DNA of 64,000 nt from Ashinkailepas kermadecensis (GCA_034440615.1 JAOTOM010002900.1:1-64000); one strand, 5' to 3'; positions 1-12,642 are shown, counted from the first letter of the stretch. Notes: generated by a model from the sequence alone, not told the origin. Made by a program: numbers and translations.

Positions 1-680
1 GAATGTGCTGGTCATGTCACGTGACAGTGTATAGGGAATGTGCTGGTCATGTCATGTGACAGTGTGTAGGGAATGTGCTGGTCATGTCACGTGACAGTGT
101 GTAGGGAGTGCACTGGTCATGTCACGTGACAGTGTGTAGGGAATGTACTAGTGATGTCACGTGACTGTGTAGGGATTGTACTGGTCATGTCACGTGACAG
201 TGTGTAGGGATTGTACTGGTCATGTCGCGTGACAGTGTGTAGGGATTGTACTGGTCATGTCACGTGACAGTGTGTAGGGAATGTGCTGGTCATGTCACGT
301 GACAGTGTGTAGGGAATGTGCTGGTCATGTCACGTGACAGTGTGTAGGGAGTGTACTGGTCATGTCACGTGACAGTGTGTAGGGAATGTACTGGTCATGT
401 CACGTGACAGTGTGTAGGTAATGTGCTGGTCATGTCACGTGACAGTGTGTAGGGAATGTGCTGGTCATGTCACGTGACAGTGTATAGGGAATGTGCTGGT
501 CATGTCATGTGACAGTGTGTAGGGAATGTGCTGGTCATGTCACGTGACAGTGTGTAGGGAATGTGCTGGTCATGTCACGTGACAGTGTAGGGAATGTACT
601 GGTCATGTCACGTGACAGTATGTGGGAATGTACTAGTGATGTCACGTGACTTTGTGTAGGTAATGTATTGGTCATGTCGC
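1..680. repeat. 35-bp minisatellite carrying E-box palindromes
   Basis: About 19 head-to-tail copies of a 35-bp unit, starting at the window edge, so the array probably continues upstream. Each unit contains the 12-bp palindrome TGTCACGTGACA, with an E-box (CACGTG) at its centre. By eye 16 units keep CACGTG; two have CATGTG and one CGCGTG. Units differ by single substitutions and a few short deletions. The array runs directly into the next, unrelated array at about 680. Confidence 0.95.
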
Positions 681-1335
681 GCTGTCAGAGCCCGAGCCCG
701 TGTATATGGCACAGCAGTTCATCTGAGGAGCCCGAGCCCGTGTATATGGCACAGCAGTTCATCTGAGCAGCCCGAGCCCGTGTATATGGCACAGCAGTTC
801 GTCTGAGAAGCCCGAGCCCGTGTATATGGCACAGCAGTTCATCTGAGCAGCCCGAGCCCGTGTATATGGCACAGCAGTTCATCTGAGCAGCCCGAGCCCG
901 TGTATATGGCACAGCAGTTCATCTGAACAGCCCGAGCCAGTGTATATGGCACAGCAGTTCATCTGAGCAGCGCGAGCCCGTGCATATCGCACAGCAGTTC
1001 ATCTGAGCAGCCCGAGCCCGTGTATATGGCACAGCAGTTCATCTGAGCAGCCCGAGCCCGTGTATATGGCACAGCAGTTCATCTGAGCAGCCCGAGCCCG
1101 TGTATATGGCACAGCAGTTCATCTGAGCAGCCCGAGCCCGTGTATATGGCACAGCAGTTTATATGAACAGCCCGAGCCACTGTATATGGCACAGCAGTTC
1201 ATCTTAGCAGCCCGAGCCCGTGTATATGGCACAGCAGTTCATCTGAGCAGCCCGAGCCCGTGTATATGGCACAGCAGTTCATCTGAGCAGCCCGAGCCCG
1301 TGTATATGATATAGCAGTTCATCTCAGCAGCCCGA
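681..1335. repeat. 40-bp minisatellite
   Basis: About 16 copies of a 40-bp unit with the core GTGTATATGGCACAGCAGTT. It follows the 35-bp array with no spacer, and the last units (about 1290-1335) are degenerate. A 75-residue minus-strand reading frame here is only the translated repeat (40 is not a multiple of 3, so the frame rotates) and is not a gene. Confidence 0.95.
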
Positions 1336-2648
1336 CCGAATCCGGTCCGATCCAATCAGCACGGTTTTGAAGCCGTAATTACCTTTTTCTGTTGCAGCGT
1401 GTCACACTCTATTTTGTTCATCTCGTAAGATGGGCTCTTTGCAATTGGATTTTTGTTCCGTTTTGATTCCAATATTATTCGTGAAGTATTTTCACTCTGC
1501 ATTCAAAGAAGCAGGTTCGCGGCTACACTTCCGCTCGCTGGCAACTTCGAGCAGCGATTCGCCATGTAATGCAGCATTTCAAGCTCTAATCCTATCACGC
1601 ACTACCAAATCTGCTCTTTCATTTGAGATTCACCAAATGTCACCAGGTTTCTGCTGGTGAAATTTGGCTCCGTGCCTTTGAATCTTTGGCCGGAGGAGGG
1701 GGTTTGCGACAGTACTCCCACGCGCCACAGATGTCACAGATATCAACAGCTGGCCACAGATGTCGCACCGCAGCCGGCACTCGCCACACATCCCGGGTGG
1801 CAAATTGGTGAACTCCTTGGTTTGTATGCATGGGTGTCGAGCACAAGCCCAGCGATGGATGGCGCTTTTTAGTTTGGCTTTATTTAACAATTTGGTGGCA
1901 ATTTAGTACATCATGTTCGAGATCACTTCACCTCTGCATGCGGGCTTGAAGACTCATGAACACTCCAAGAGTTGAGTGACATAAGTGATATGATTATGAT
2001 ATGGCAACTCCGACGAGTGATATGACTGATATTCACAGAGATTCAACTTCGCCCGCCGTTTTAACACTTGCCCTTCCCCGTCTAACAAGGGCAAGGGCAT
2101 TGGCACCTTGTGTTGGTACTGGCAGTGGGCGTTGTGTTCATTTGCGAGGAAGTGAACAAGGCTTGTTATATTAAACGACGAGAAAGGTGGCTAGAAGCAG
2201 ACACTGAGCAGGTTGAATGTCAGGTGGATATGGAAGTTTACTGCTATAAGGTGACAATCTGTTTTCGAGTGAAAACAACTTATGTTTTCCGAAACAAACT
2301 GGTTTTACAGGTACATTAAAGCTAACAATCCGCATCTTATCCGTTAAAAAAAACAGGGAAGTGCTGCGCTGCATAAGCGGTCTCAGTCGGGATTATTCAG
2401 AACTGGGGACCGCACCACGTTCTTATCCTAGACGTCACATCATTACGACCTGTGATATGCCGATTTCCAATGGTGCGGATACAATGGTAAAGCTTTGAAT
2501 CGCTTCCAGTCGCGCTCGTGCCTGACGACCGGCGTTCTCCGACCTGCCCTGTCTATGGCCAGTCGTTTGGCCCCACGTGCGAATAAAACAGCCGGAATGC
2601 CATTTTGTAAGGGTCGATGGGAACATTAACTGAGCTCAGCATCCATCC
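1336..2648. other. Unique intronic sequence, nothing recognised
   Basis: Non-repetitive sequence between the 40-bp array and the first recognised exon. Short open frames at 1430-1890 on both strands have no recognisable domain and no convincing splice context. I looked for the preceding adenylate cyclase exon (end of the C1a domain) and did not find it, so this is probably the 3' part of the upstream intron. Confidence 0.5.
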
Positions 2649-2728
2649 AGTCGCTGCGCACCTCCGGATAACGTTCTGCACCTGCTGGTAACGTTCTGCA
2701 CCTCGGGATAACGTTCTGCACTTCTGTA
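2649..2728. repeat. 20-bp tandem repeat abutting a 3' splice site
   Basis: Three clear 20-bp units start at 2669, 2689 and 2709 with the shared core TAACGTTCTGCAC. A more degenerate copy precedes them. The last unit runs into the pyrimidine tract, and the AG of the 3' splice site is at 2735-2736, so only about 8 nt separate repeat and exon. Confidence 0.85.
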
Positions 2729-2736
2729 TTTTTCAG

Positions 2737-2822
2737 TCCAATGACAGGAAGAGCGGAGCAAACGGGACTGTCTCGAAGGAGCTGCGGACCATGGGCTACG
2801 CCGCCGGCCACAAGCATGCCAA
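2737..2822 (+). CDS. Adenylate cyclase AC5/6-like, exon A (C1b region)
   Basis: Internal coding exon of 86 nt, bounded by a pyrimidine-rich tract with AG at 2735-2736 and a GTAAGC donor at 2823. It encodes 28 codons plus two bases. The segment GTVSKELRTMG closely matches the C1b motif VSKEMKRMG that I know from vertebrate AC5/AC6, which lies shortly before the conserved AIDARSID helix. The leftover AA joins the first base C of the exon at 32205 to make Asn, so the phase fits exactly across a 29.4-kb intron. C1b is the regulatory cytoplasmic linker after the first catalytic half, C1a. C1a exons were not found upstream. Family assignment rests on remembered AC5/6 sequence, so the isoform is tentative, but the phase agreement makes a chance match unlikely. 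Confidence 0.8.
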
Positions 2823-4184
2823 GTAAGCGGCCGCGTCGCTGTCCGTGGCCCATTCACTCGGGTGTTCAGTGACGTAGTGGGACGGTATCATAGCTTCCAG
2901 TGTTCATGACATCCAATGTATAAAAGGCTTCAAAGTTCAAGACCTACAATGGTCTTCTCGTTAGCAAGACCTTTCTGGCATGCGAGTTGCTGTTATGTTA
3001 ATGGCGCATAAGGACTCCAAGCCGGCGTTAGCGGCGTTAAACAAATTCGGTAAATTTCAAGTCTGGTTCGTCAATTTATACTCTGCAAGACTGTAATTGC
3101 ATCGACTACTATCCCGAGTGGTGTGGATCTTCTGGATTATCAGGGCTCTACCAGCATGGGAGTTTTCACCGTCGAGATTCAGGGCAGTTCTATCAGTGTC
3201 CTCCCATTAAGGAATGTAAGGCAGCGCCTGACTTTAGTATGGCTGGGAGTATTTTTACATATTATTTTCGTCTAAAACGATGCTTTAATCGACTGGAAAT
3301 TAGTAAAGCTAAAAACCTGGAAGCAAATATCCCTGGTTGTCTCGTAATTATAGTGTAAACTGAACTTCATATTTACGTTTTTAAATTAAATCAGCTCTAG
3401 AACTGGTCTGCAGAGGCAAGCCTCTGGCAGATATCGCCATATATTGCGTTTCGTTTCATAACAAGCGCAGGGCATGCCGGCTTTTTGGGCAGCAGCCCAT
3501 TGTACTCTCAATGGAAATCGTTATGTGAAGGTCATTTTCGGGCTACATCGAGAATGTTTAACACGAGAAGTTCCCACTGATTCCTGAAATTAAGGGAATG
3601 AGCGACATTGTGGAGTAGGAGCATGTCACCTACTACCCATTTAGATAGGTACGAGAGGTTACAAATGCTAGAACAGAAAGCGCCAACGAAAAGGTATGTT
3701 CAGGACCAGTGGGCTCCTACTGGGCTTTGCTGTAATTCTCCAAGTGCATTCATTCGCTAGTGCATCCAGGAGGGACATCTTAGCCTCCCCAAACAGCCTA
3801 ATTTCGGGCAAAATTAGTCTTCAATCTCAAATTATGAAAAACCTAGCAGCATTTCATCGGACAATGTTGCTCTGAGCTCATGCTTAGGTAGGTACCTACT
3901 AAGCTTTCCATTTCCAAGGAATTTGAAAGTTGTTAGAATTAGTTGTTGCTTGGCCCTACCAAACGACTTAAAACCAACTTTCTGAATCAGCACAGCCCAT
4001 GTACTTTTGGCAAATATATAGAAGCCCCTAGGCCACTTTTGGGTTAAAAAAAATGTGTTTACTGGTGTCTTCTAATACGATGTGAATGATTTTAATTTAT
4101 TTCGTTGAGAGATGAAAACTTTTCTTTTTTAGATTGTTGTACTTACACTTCAATTTGTACTTATATTTAAATAAGTGCGATTTA
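2823..4184. other. Start of 29.4-kb intron, nothing recognised
   Basis: AT-richer intronic sequence after the GTAAGC donor. No repeat array, open frame with a recognisable domain, or RNA gene was seen. Confidence 0.5.
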
Positions 4185-5090
4185 AATCAGTGGAGTCCCC
4201 CAGGGATCAGTACTGGGGCCACTATTGTTCATTATATTTGTAAATAACATTGAAAGTGGCCTAAGCAGTAAGATTTTGAAATTTACGGATGATTTGAAGG
4301 TCTTTAGGGCAATAACAGGACACAATAAGCAGGTCTTGCTGCAGAAAGACTTAGACGTGCTTGTGAAGTGGTCCGAAAAATGGCAAATTTAATTTAATTT
4401 TGATAAGTGCAAAATCATGCATGTAGGTAGGCAGCATATGAAGGCTCCATACTTGATGGGTCGCCAAGTACTATCTGTGACTCAGCAGGAGAAGGACTAA
4501 GGTGTTATTTTGAACACAAAATTGGGGTATCAGAACAGACCAAAGAAGCCAAGAAGAAGGCTCTAAGAATGCATGTGCCAATAAATAGGAATGTATCATA
4601 CAAAAGTGATGAAGTGATCAGGAAGCTTTACTGTGCATATGTCAGGCCACATTTGGAATACTGTGTCCAAGCTTGGTCCCCTAGTTATGAAAAATATTGT
4701 TGGCTTTTAGAGAGAGAGTACAAAAAAGGGCAACAAAAATGGTTAATGGTATAAGCAACCTGGCATATGAGGAAAGATTGAAGAAATTGAACATGTTTTC
4801 ACTTAGATATAGAAGGCTAAGAGGATATCTCATCGAGGTCTTTAAATTTGTTCATGGTCAGGAACAGGGATATCTCAGGGAAATGTTTGAATTTAACAGA
4901 AATGATGCAATCAGAGGTCATCAATTAAAAATTAATGCTAATCACAGCAGGACAAGGTTAAGACAGTCTTTCTTCACCAACAGGGTAGTAGAACATTGGA
5001 ACCAGTTGCCAGAAACCATTGTCAGTAGCAGCACACAAGTAATATTACAACAGCGAAAACGTCATCTAACCTAACCTAAGCCGCCGATGT
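4185..5090 (+). mobile_element. Non-LTR retrotransposon fragment (RT and C-terminus)
   Basis: Degraded reverse transcriptase of a LINE. The 5' part reads VPQGSVLGPLLFIIFVNN, the classical RT motif, followed by a degenerate FADD box read as FTDD near 4285. Stops and frameshifts occur at about 4390, 4498 and 4560. The 3' part, about 4600-5075, reads AYVRPHLEYCVQAWSPSY and YEERLKKLNMFSLRYRRLRG, a C-terminal signature of CR1/L2/Jockey-like elements. Most of the endonuclease and the start of the RT are missing, as in a 5'-truncated insertion. It ends near a short CTAACCTAACCTAA tract. It is inactive, and I cannot settle the clade. Confidence 0.85.
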
Positions 5091-5480
5091 TAGATCACCT
5101 AAGCCTACTGATGCTGCTTGGTGTTTTTGTGGCAGCGCAGATGCATGCCGTTCCCTCACCTCAACACAATATTGGAAACATGTGCAGAAAAAGGGCTCTC
5201 AGATGGGTAGTATGTATCGAAGAATAAGGTAACATTACAACAACAAAAACCTAACCTAACACAACCTGATATACTGACGCTAGATCATCTGAACCTCCTG
5301 ATTTTGGATCGCCTAAACCTTCTGGTGTTGGATCGCCTAATATAATTACGCCGCTGAAGGAGTACACATCATCTGCAGTATCAATACTACGTGGCATGAT
5401 CTTAAATAGTGAAAATCCTGTTGATATGTGACTTAGTGTAAACAAAGAAGTTGCTAGGTAAGCTTCAACAAGTACGGCCA
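5091..5480. repeat. Short diverged direct repeats near LINE 3' end
   Basis: Segments around 5085-5125 and 5265-5340 share a diverged motif containing TTAGATCACCTAAGCC / TAGATCATCTGAACC / TTGGATCGCCTAAACC. An ATTACAACA...AACCTAACC string occurs both at the LINE 3' end and near 5232-5258. This suggests a second fragment of the same element's 3' end. No coding potential was recognised. Confidence 0.45.
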
Positions 5481-5785
5481 TTTTTTTCCTGACAGGGGTG
5501 TGGTGCCCCTACGGCCGGGAAAAGGCGCACCTCTGGGAAGACTCGAGTGCACCCCTCGCTCCCTCCCCTGATTTTTTTATTTCAGCCAGGGGCGCCCCTC
5601 TGAGAGGAAAATGCACCCCTTCCGGAAAGCCAAAGCGTACACCCTAAAAATGTTCAGCCGGAGACGGCCCTCCGAGAGGAAAAGTGCCCCTCTGGGAAGG
5701 CTCGAGTGCACCCCTTCCCCGAAATTTCCAGTCAGAGGCAATGTGCCCCCACGGCAACTTCTGGATCCGCCCTGGAGCTCAGGTG
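5481..5785. repeat. GC-rich internally duplicated repeat, possible MITE
   Basis: Related blocks recur, built around CTCTGGGAAG and GCTCGAGTGCACCCCT (about 5530 and 5690) and CTCTGAGAGGAAAA / CTCCGAGAGGAAAA (about 5600 and 5670). The segment ends with CTGGATCCGCCCTGG, similar to the ends of the hAT-like MITEs elsewhere in the window. Two short open frames here are repeat translations. Identification as a mobile element is tentative. Confidence 0.45.
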
Positions 5786-6439
5786 AGTTCCATGTTTTTT
5801 AAGTGCCTGATCATTCCTCACCTTTCGACTTTGGAATATTTGCATTCATGTTTACACATCATTCCATAGCATATGTTTTAAGACTATATTTACAAATGGA
5901 GTTGAAATAGAGCTATTGCAAGGGATTGACGACTTGATGGATGTCAGGAAGACTGGTTGCAAGAATTTGATCTAGTGTACTTCGCTCTTAAGGTGTTACT
6001 CAATTGCCGTATCTTTCACTCCGGTGCGGTAGTAGTGCTCTTTGATGCAACCGAAAGGTCTCGAAATAGTTATACCAAGCTCCGAAAAGTGATGTCTGGC
6101 AACACAAAATAAAGACAGTTGTCGAATTATCTGAGCACAAAATTTAGGTGGTCAAAATCCGAGGACATTTTTTTGGCGGAAAGGCTGGGGGTGGGGTGCA
6201 GTCGCGACTTTTTCTTCCCCACCCCATTTGGGTGCCTTGGACCACCCCTGAGTTCTATCCATGCTAATGACGTCACTGGGCCGACACTGCCCACCCCGCA
6301 GAAGAAGGTATGGAGTGATCGACTATATTGTATGTGCGCAGGACGGTTGCGGAAGCAGGGAAACATCTGGTTACGAGCCGGATGTTTCCCTGTCGCGCTG
6401 GTGACGGGTAATAAATACTTTCCGTCACACTTGCACCAC
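5786..6439. other. Intronic sequence, nothing recognised
   Basis: No domain-bearing frame or repeat array was recognised. A TGACGTCA palindrome occurs at 6268-6275. Confidence 0.45.
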
Positions 6440-6631
6440 CAGTGGCGCTGCCAGGATTTTCTTAAGGGAGCCCGCTAGAAAAAAAAACTAAATGTAATAA
6501 TGACGCTTACGGCGCGCTTCGTTCACAGAAAATTGATGGTTGAACACGGTGCAAATCCCAAAATTTTGTGTTTGATCTAGTGCAATTTGTTTGATCAATG
6601 GAAGATGCCCCTCCCCTTGGCAGCGCCTCTG
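6440..6631. mobile_element. hAT-like MITE, copy 1
   Basis: A 192-bp element bounded by inverted ends CAGTGGCGCTGCCAGG (left) and CCTTGGCAGCGCCTCTG (right). The flanking 8-mers TGCACCAC and TGTAGCGC match at 5 of 8 positions, compatible with an old 8-bp duplication. The interior (ACGGTGCAAATCCCAAAAT, GATCTAGTG) matches the element at 15689-15877, so this is a dispersed family. No transposase is encoded. The hAT assignment rests on the CAG-starting ends and 8-bp duplication length. Confidence 0.75.
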
Positions 6632-8460
6632 TGTAGCGCTGCGCATCCTGTCAGAGCAGCTCAGCTGGATTAGCAGGATCGGATGGAAGACCTACCACGT
6701 GCAATGCATTTCCATTGGTCGATTTTTAGATTCCCGAATCTTGACGACATTTGCGACAGGTGGGTACGCTCAGCGAACTTTCCTCTGCTTTCCGAATTTT
6801 CGTAAATATTTGCATCCATAAACAAAATGCAACTTTTGATGTACAAAAACCAGTCGAGGCGAAACACTTTAAATTTAATTAATTAACCAGCACGCATAAA
6901 TACTGTGCATATTTAAGACACAAGAACCCTAATCCCAACGGTAATTTCGAATACCTTTAGCTTCCATATCCCTTCCTCCCATGAGGTGTACCCTAATGGT
7001 CCCAGCTTATATAAATGGTTTAAATGTAAATAATGATCAATATGAATATGATATATAACTTTGAAGTATAGATACAAGGATTACATGCAAATATATATAT
7101 GAATAAGAGTAAATAATTGGTTGAACATTGGCGTCTGTTCCCGCTACACCGACTGACTAAACTACGTCGGGCCGCTCATGCTCTGGTGCACCAAGGGCGC
7201 CCTTAGGACCCGATTGTCCTGTCAATTCGTATGCTATTTGAGGAGTGCGGACCCTCCACTGTTGACTCGAACCCACCCTCCTCACAACAATTCCAGTTTC
7301 AACATTGCCACCAATGGGTGGGCCCTCCCAATCGATTTCGGCCTTCCCGTTGCCCCATGTCTTGGGTACCGAATTATTTTCAGAAGTCGATGTCCCTGAC
7401 TGCGGTCATTCGAAAGTGCTAAAACCAACGTTTCCAAGAAGCCGGAGACCTTCGGATGTCATTAGTGCCCATTCCAGTTGTTTTGGTAAAAGTTGCGCCT
7501 CAGACAAACTCGCAACAAATGGATGTCCTTGGTCAGGTTCACTTGGATTCCAGAAATCGCTGTGGAGCAAGCATGACGAAAATAAAAGAATAGAAATCAT
7601 TTTTCGCTTTCATGAAAAGAAAGCGAATAATGCTGCCGCTTCCTTGGCATATCGTCATCGAGATGCTCTTCCCTCCTTACCTATGCAAGGTAATCCTCAA
7701 TTAGTGGCGTATTTGGAAATTGGTCGAGGGACTTGCCGGGCGTCGATGCCGTGGAAGGGACGTCAAATTAGTCCAACTGGCGCCGATCTCGGCCAGAGAA
7801 GCGCAATTTCCGCGGATCGGAGGCGCTGATTGGCACAAGATCGAGGGAATTACGCTCTAAACCGCTTCGGGCCTATATTTCTTTTCGAGGGTCGCCTTCG
7901 GCTGAAAAAGAATCGAAGCGTGGATGGGTGCAGGCCATGTGAGGGCTGGTGGCTTGTAATTATCGGGGTACCATCATCTCCAAGGGCAGCGACGGCCGAG
8001 ATAAATGTTACCCTATATGTGCCACTGCTCCCACCCCGACCTCTGTCTTCCAAAACGTAATTATCTTCAGCAGGCAACTGTCATCCTCCATTGACAAGAC
8101 TGTCAGAGCGCTGAACAATCCCGTTCCCGTTGAATGCATGGATTTTAGACAGCATTTGGGAGTTAAAGCTAGCCGCTGTACTGGCCCTTCAGTCACTTTA
8201 GATTACCAATTGCTGCTCGCTTCAGTCTCTCGAGAAAAACACCAAGCACTCACCAATCAACAGCAATTCTCACAGCCGGCGTTATCGCCGTCGGCCGAGC
8301 TGTCCGATTCCAGAGACGTCACAGCCGTAGGACAGCCTTATTGGCCGGACGGAAATACGTCGGTTAGAGGGCCTGGATGGGAACAGGCGATAAACACCAC
8401 GGCGCGAGGACGTTTGTCCACCTTGATAACTTTCACACCCAAACCGGCCATGATTACGAG
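6632..8460. other. Intronic sequence, nothing recognised
   Basis: Several open frames of 60-224 codons occur (for example 7305-7829 and 7949-8623), but none shows a recognisable domain, and they overlap in several frames on both strands. I regard them as chance frames in GC-richer DNA. Confidence 0.45.
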
Positions 8461-8576
8461 TCATAGTCGCGTCCTTCTAATCCTTATTCTTATTATCCTT
8501 ATTATTATCCTTATTATCTTTAACTCTTATTATCCTTATCCTTATTCCTGTTGGGAGATAGGGGGGGGGGGGGGGG
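8461..8576. repeat. TTATCC-type microsatellite and G homopolymer
   Basis: A pyrimidine-rich simple repeat built from CTTATTATC and CCTTATT variants (about 8478-8550), followed by a run of about 14 G at 8561-8574. Confidence 0.85.
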
Positions 8577-8599
8577 AGGGCGAATCGGCTCCCCGTAGT

Positions 8600-9290
8600 T
8601 TTTTTCCTAATGCTGTCCTCTAACCACTAGAGATAGGCTCCTGAAACTTAGTGACTTTTCCCAAATATTAATTACGCACGTATTGCCATCTCTTTCAAAT
8701 TTGGGGTTATGCAGGAGCAGCTCCAGACAAGGATTTTGGGAGGTATGTCTTCAATCTTCTGCATGCCCCGGTGTCCGATAGAATCCCCTGCTGTCCTTTA
8801 ACCAAGGTGGGCAGATTATTGGAGTTTTTCTTGCTTTTCTTAGCTGCTATTTGTGATCATTGTATGATTGTTCCACTTTTTTATTTCTCCATAGGCGCAT
8901 TCAGGGATGGATTTTGGGAGGCATGTCTACGCAATCGCTCCATATCGCTAGAGAAAGGCTTATCACATTTTCTGATCTTCATTGCCTATTCTTTGCAGGC
9001 AGTTTGTGATTTTTTGGTAGACATTTTGGCTTGCCCAGGGGCGGCTCCAGGGAGATTTTCGATGGCATGTGGAGTCCTTGTCATGGCTCCATATTCATAT
9101 GGCATGTTCCAAACCTTCGAGCGAAATTTCGCAGTAAGCAAGCTCATTCAACCTTATCTACGAGGTGACTTAATTTTTGGTGGTAAGATAAATTCCATGG
9201 GTTGTCCATGGGCGCCTACATGGACAGATTTAGGGTCGTATGTACATGATTGCATATCGCTAGAGACAGAATCTTGAAAATTTCAGATCT
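8600..9290. repeat. Degenerate internal repeats
   Basis: The motifs GATTTTGGGAGG(T/C)ATGTCT (8735 and 8909), CATATCGCTAGAGA (about 8940 and 9252; CTAGAGATAGGCT near 8625) and GGGGCGGCTCCAGG / GGAGCAGCTCCAG recur at irregular spacing. This looks like an ageing set of duplicated mobile-element pieces. The 168-codon frame at 8771-9277 crosses these repeats and has no recognisable domain. Confidence 0.4.
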
Positions 9291-12200
9291 TTCTTTCTTA
9301 GATTTCCAAATTATTTGAGTTCATTCGCAACACTATGTACTTGAAGAAGTACACCGATTTCTACCTAAGCGTACGAAATATCCGACCCATCGTTCTAAAT
9401 TTTACAGCCTCCCTGCTTCACTACCTGGCACCGCGCATGATGCTTATTTGGGGGCATGCATTCTCATGATGCCTTTGAATGGTCCTAGAGGTTTTCGGGC
9501 TCATCGACTAATTTGGCTATCGAAATGTTGCGCCAATCCATAAAATAACGCTTACTCATATAAGGTCAGTGATCTCCCATGATCACCTCAGTGCCTGGGT
9601 ACGCCATTAAAATAAAATTGGATGATTTTAAAATAGTTTTCGTCCAGATAACTGTATATTATTGGCCTCCACAGACGCCAGCTTCCTATTTCTCATGCCC
9701 ATTTGAGTGTTGTCAAACTCCAAAACTTGTTTCCCCCAACTTATTGTACCCGGTAACGTCATTGCCACTTCTTCATGATTTTGCCATTTCAAAGGGCTTA
9801 GCTTCGCTTCTCGATTAGTTTTTTTTCGCTAATATGAAAGCAATCCGGCAGTAAATTACAAAAATCAATCGGCCGGTCTAGCAAACACGATCCAGCTGAC
9901 ATTGCCCCCATACTTACCACCCTGACTGTGCCGTTGACATTTTTCGTTGTTTCGAGTATTCGTTACTTGTATTTTAGACCAAAACGAGTCGCTTGAGCCC
10001 ACTCCCGAGTCTCTAGAACATATAGCTTCCATGATACCATGGGGAACAGAATCGGCCCCCTCAATAGATTTAGCTCCAGAAAAGCCCAGCAGGATTAGGG
10101 TTAATAATGTATTTGTGTTTTTGTGGATGCCAGGGATGTATGACATTACATAAGCTGACCATTCGCTTATATGTGTTTGTCCAGCTAAGGTCTTGTATTT
10201 GCTAGTAGTAACATTTGGACACACATATGTCCTCTCTTCATCACCTAATGCGCCTCATTTTTAACAGAGCGTAATCAGAACTTCCCTCACAAGCACGCAT
10301 CAAAATATACACAATCTACGAACCTCCTCTACTGGCACGCACACCCCGGATGCTCGAACAGGTGTTCGGAGAGAATATACTAACCGTGTTTGCCGTATTA
10401 CAAGACGTCGGGACGCCACGCTGTCTCCTGCATTATTATACGAGAACATGTGAATATTCCGAAACCTGCCTTTTCTACCACATTTCCGCTGACATGTTCT
10501 GGAAAAAGAACTATTTGGGCTCACGATTGCAAACCATTAAAATAAATCGTTGCACGTTCGCGTCTGTCTTATCGCGATCATTTCCGTCTAAGTTGGCGCG
10601 ATGTGTATTTTAATCTCTGAGGTAGGTATATTACCTTCACGAATTAGTAGATTCATAACATTCGCGAATTTCTCGAACATTATTGCTTGTACTCACGCTG
10701 ACCTGGTGCCCCCTGTGGACGGAAGTATGTGTATAGCCGAAACGCGCATGCACTGACGGTTGATGATGGTTTCTGACGTCAAAAGAAATTGCGCGGTTCG
10801 GGGATGTGTCTCCAAGATAGCCGACGAATCTTCAGACGATCCCACCCATTGCCATTTGGCGAGGACGTCAGTCGAGGACGTCAGTCAACACCGCGCTGGT
10901 CTAATCCGGCTTAGCTTGATGCCATCTAGAGATATTACCTCCAGACCGCGTGCACCCTCTACTCCCTGACTCCCATCTCCTGGAGCCTAGTGCTCGGGTC
11001 GACACGTTTGCGGACGCCCATGGGACCGATATCAGAGCGAGTCATCTCTCGGATGTAATGCCACAGTTGCCATCAATCACCGGCGAGACGGCCGACCGGC
11101 TGGGACCACTGCCGGCGCCGTTTTGACGACATGTTGCAGCGTGTGTGACCCCAATTACCCCGCTACGGCACGTGCTCGTGGACATGCAGTTGCACTTGCG
11201 ACTTAAGGCCTCCGCTGCACGGGCTGGATATGGGTAAATGATCGGTGTGCATTGACTGGATGAGCAGCGGTATATATTCTGCATTCAATATGTGCTTTGG
11301 CATTTTGTTAGAGGGATCGGTTGGCCCGAGAAGTGAAGAAATATCGATGAAGGATTACATTATTTGTCCTTCACAGAGAAAACGAAAATGCAAGTCAGAT
11401 AGAGTTTTGAGGGTTCATAGGTGAATCGTAGATCAATCCTGGCTTCTTAGCAGAATGCATGCAAGGCATGCTTGGTGTCCTTTGAAGCTCTGGTGACACC
11501 GTGTATGTCACACTGTGGAATTGATTGGCAGGAGGGGAAAATGAGCACTGGGTAGGCAAACTTTCCTCGAAAACCATTTGTTATCTAGTGCCCATTGACC
11601 CAATGGTTCAGCCCCGATCCGATTGAATGTCAAGGATCCAGACGGTCAGTGAGAGACCCTTAGTGCATGCAAAGTGATACCCCCGAGTGACACACAACGT
11701 CTCTCACCAACAACTTATTTGACTCGTGTACCACCGAGCAGTCCTCGGGGACAGTGCTGCTGCCTTTGTATGGAAGAAAGCCTCCCAACAGGGCAGAGAT
11801 GGCGCTACGTTTGGCAAACACTGCCTGTTTCCCATTTTACTGGACGCTACCTCTGACAGTACCAAAGGACAAGGGTGAATTCAGCAAGGTAGCCCAGCGC
11901 ACTGCTTTAACCACTATGTAGTCATGACACGGTTTGCTGATTTCACATTTTGTTGGTGATGTTGAGGACGTTTGTTGATAACTGGATGTGAATGTACTGA
12001 GATTTTACACTTGTACACTTCCACTTCACACTTCTACCTTTTGCACCTGTCACTACCTTAAGATAAACAATACGTTAAGCAAATTACAGTTTGTGTTAAT
12101 ATCAGCTTCACATGTTTGGAAAAAGTTTCCACCTTAGCCCTGCCCAGGGATTTCCGGGTTATTTAAGGTCATATTTCATGTGCGCCACAAACTGAATTGA

Positions 12201-12640
12201 ATCCTGAAGACTACGCATTTGATGTTGCCATATCATACTTGAAGTTGATCAAAGTATTATCTGTAAAATTAAGTTCTTAAACGAGATCGCCAAGAAATAT
12301 AGTTCTGTAAGGGTTTTCAGTTTCTCGCCACGAACTTCTAAATAAAAATGAAGCCAAACATGGCGCGCTTTTTACTACAAGGTGTTCAATATAATGTAGC
12401 AGAGTACTCAAATTCCGTGCAAATTTTGACCCAATGCTATAAACTTGAGAAAAAAAACTCCATAAAATAGCATTCAAAACATACAACATAGCATGACATG
12501 ACGTTCAACCACATTTACGATTACAATCCCTTTACGGAACTTGTAAATTACATCAAAACTGTTCTATACATTCTGAACACAACTCTTGTTGGTGCAATTC
12601 ATGCAAAATAGCTAAGTATTTATCATATATTTGAGAGGGC
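9291..12640. other. Intronic sequence, nothing recognised
   Basis: Mixed-composition sequence without recognised genes, arrays or mobile-element domains. A TGACGTCA palindrome lies at 10774-10781. Short frames (such as 9865-10224 minus) lack domain signatures. Confidence 0.45.
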
Positions 12641-12642
12641 GG

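Noticed and set aside
5068..5090. Interstitial telomere array
   Set aside because: Only about three CCTAA units; too short to be more than a LINE tail or chance.
7305..8623. Open frames of 174 and 224 codons as host genes
   Set aside because: No recognisable domain, no splice context; the second runs into a simple repeat and G run.
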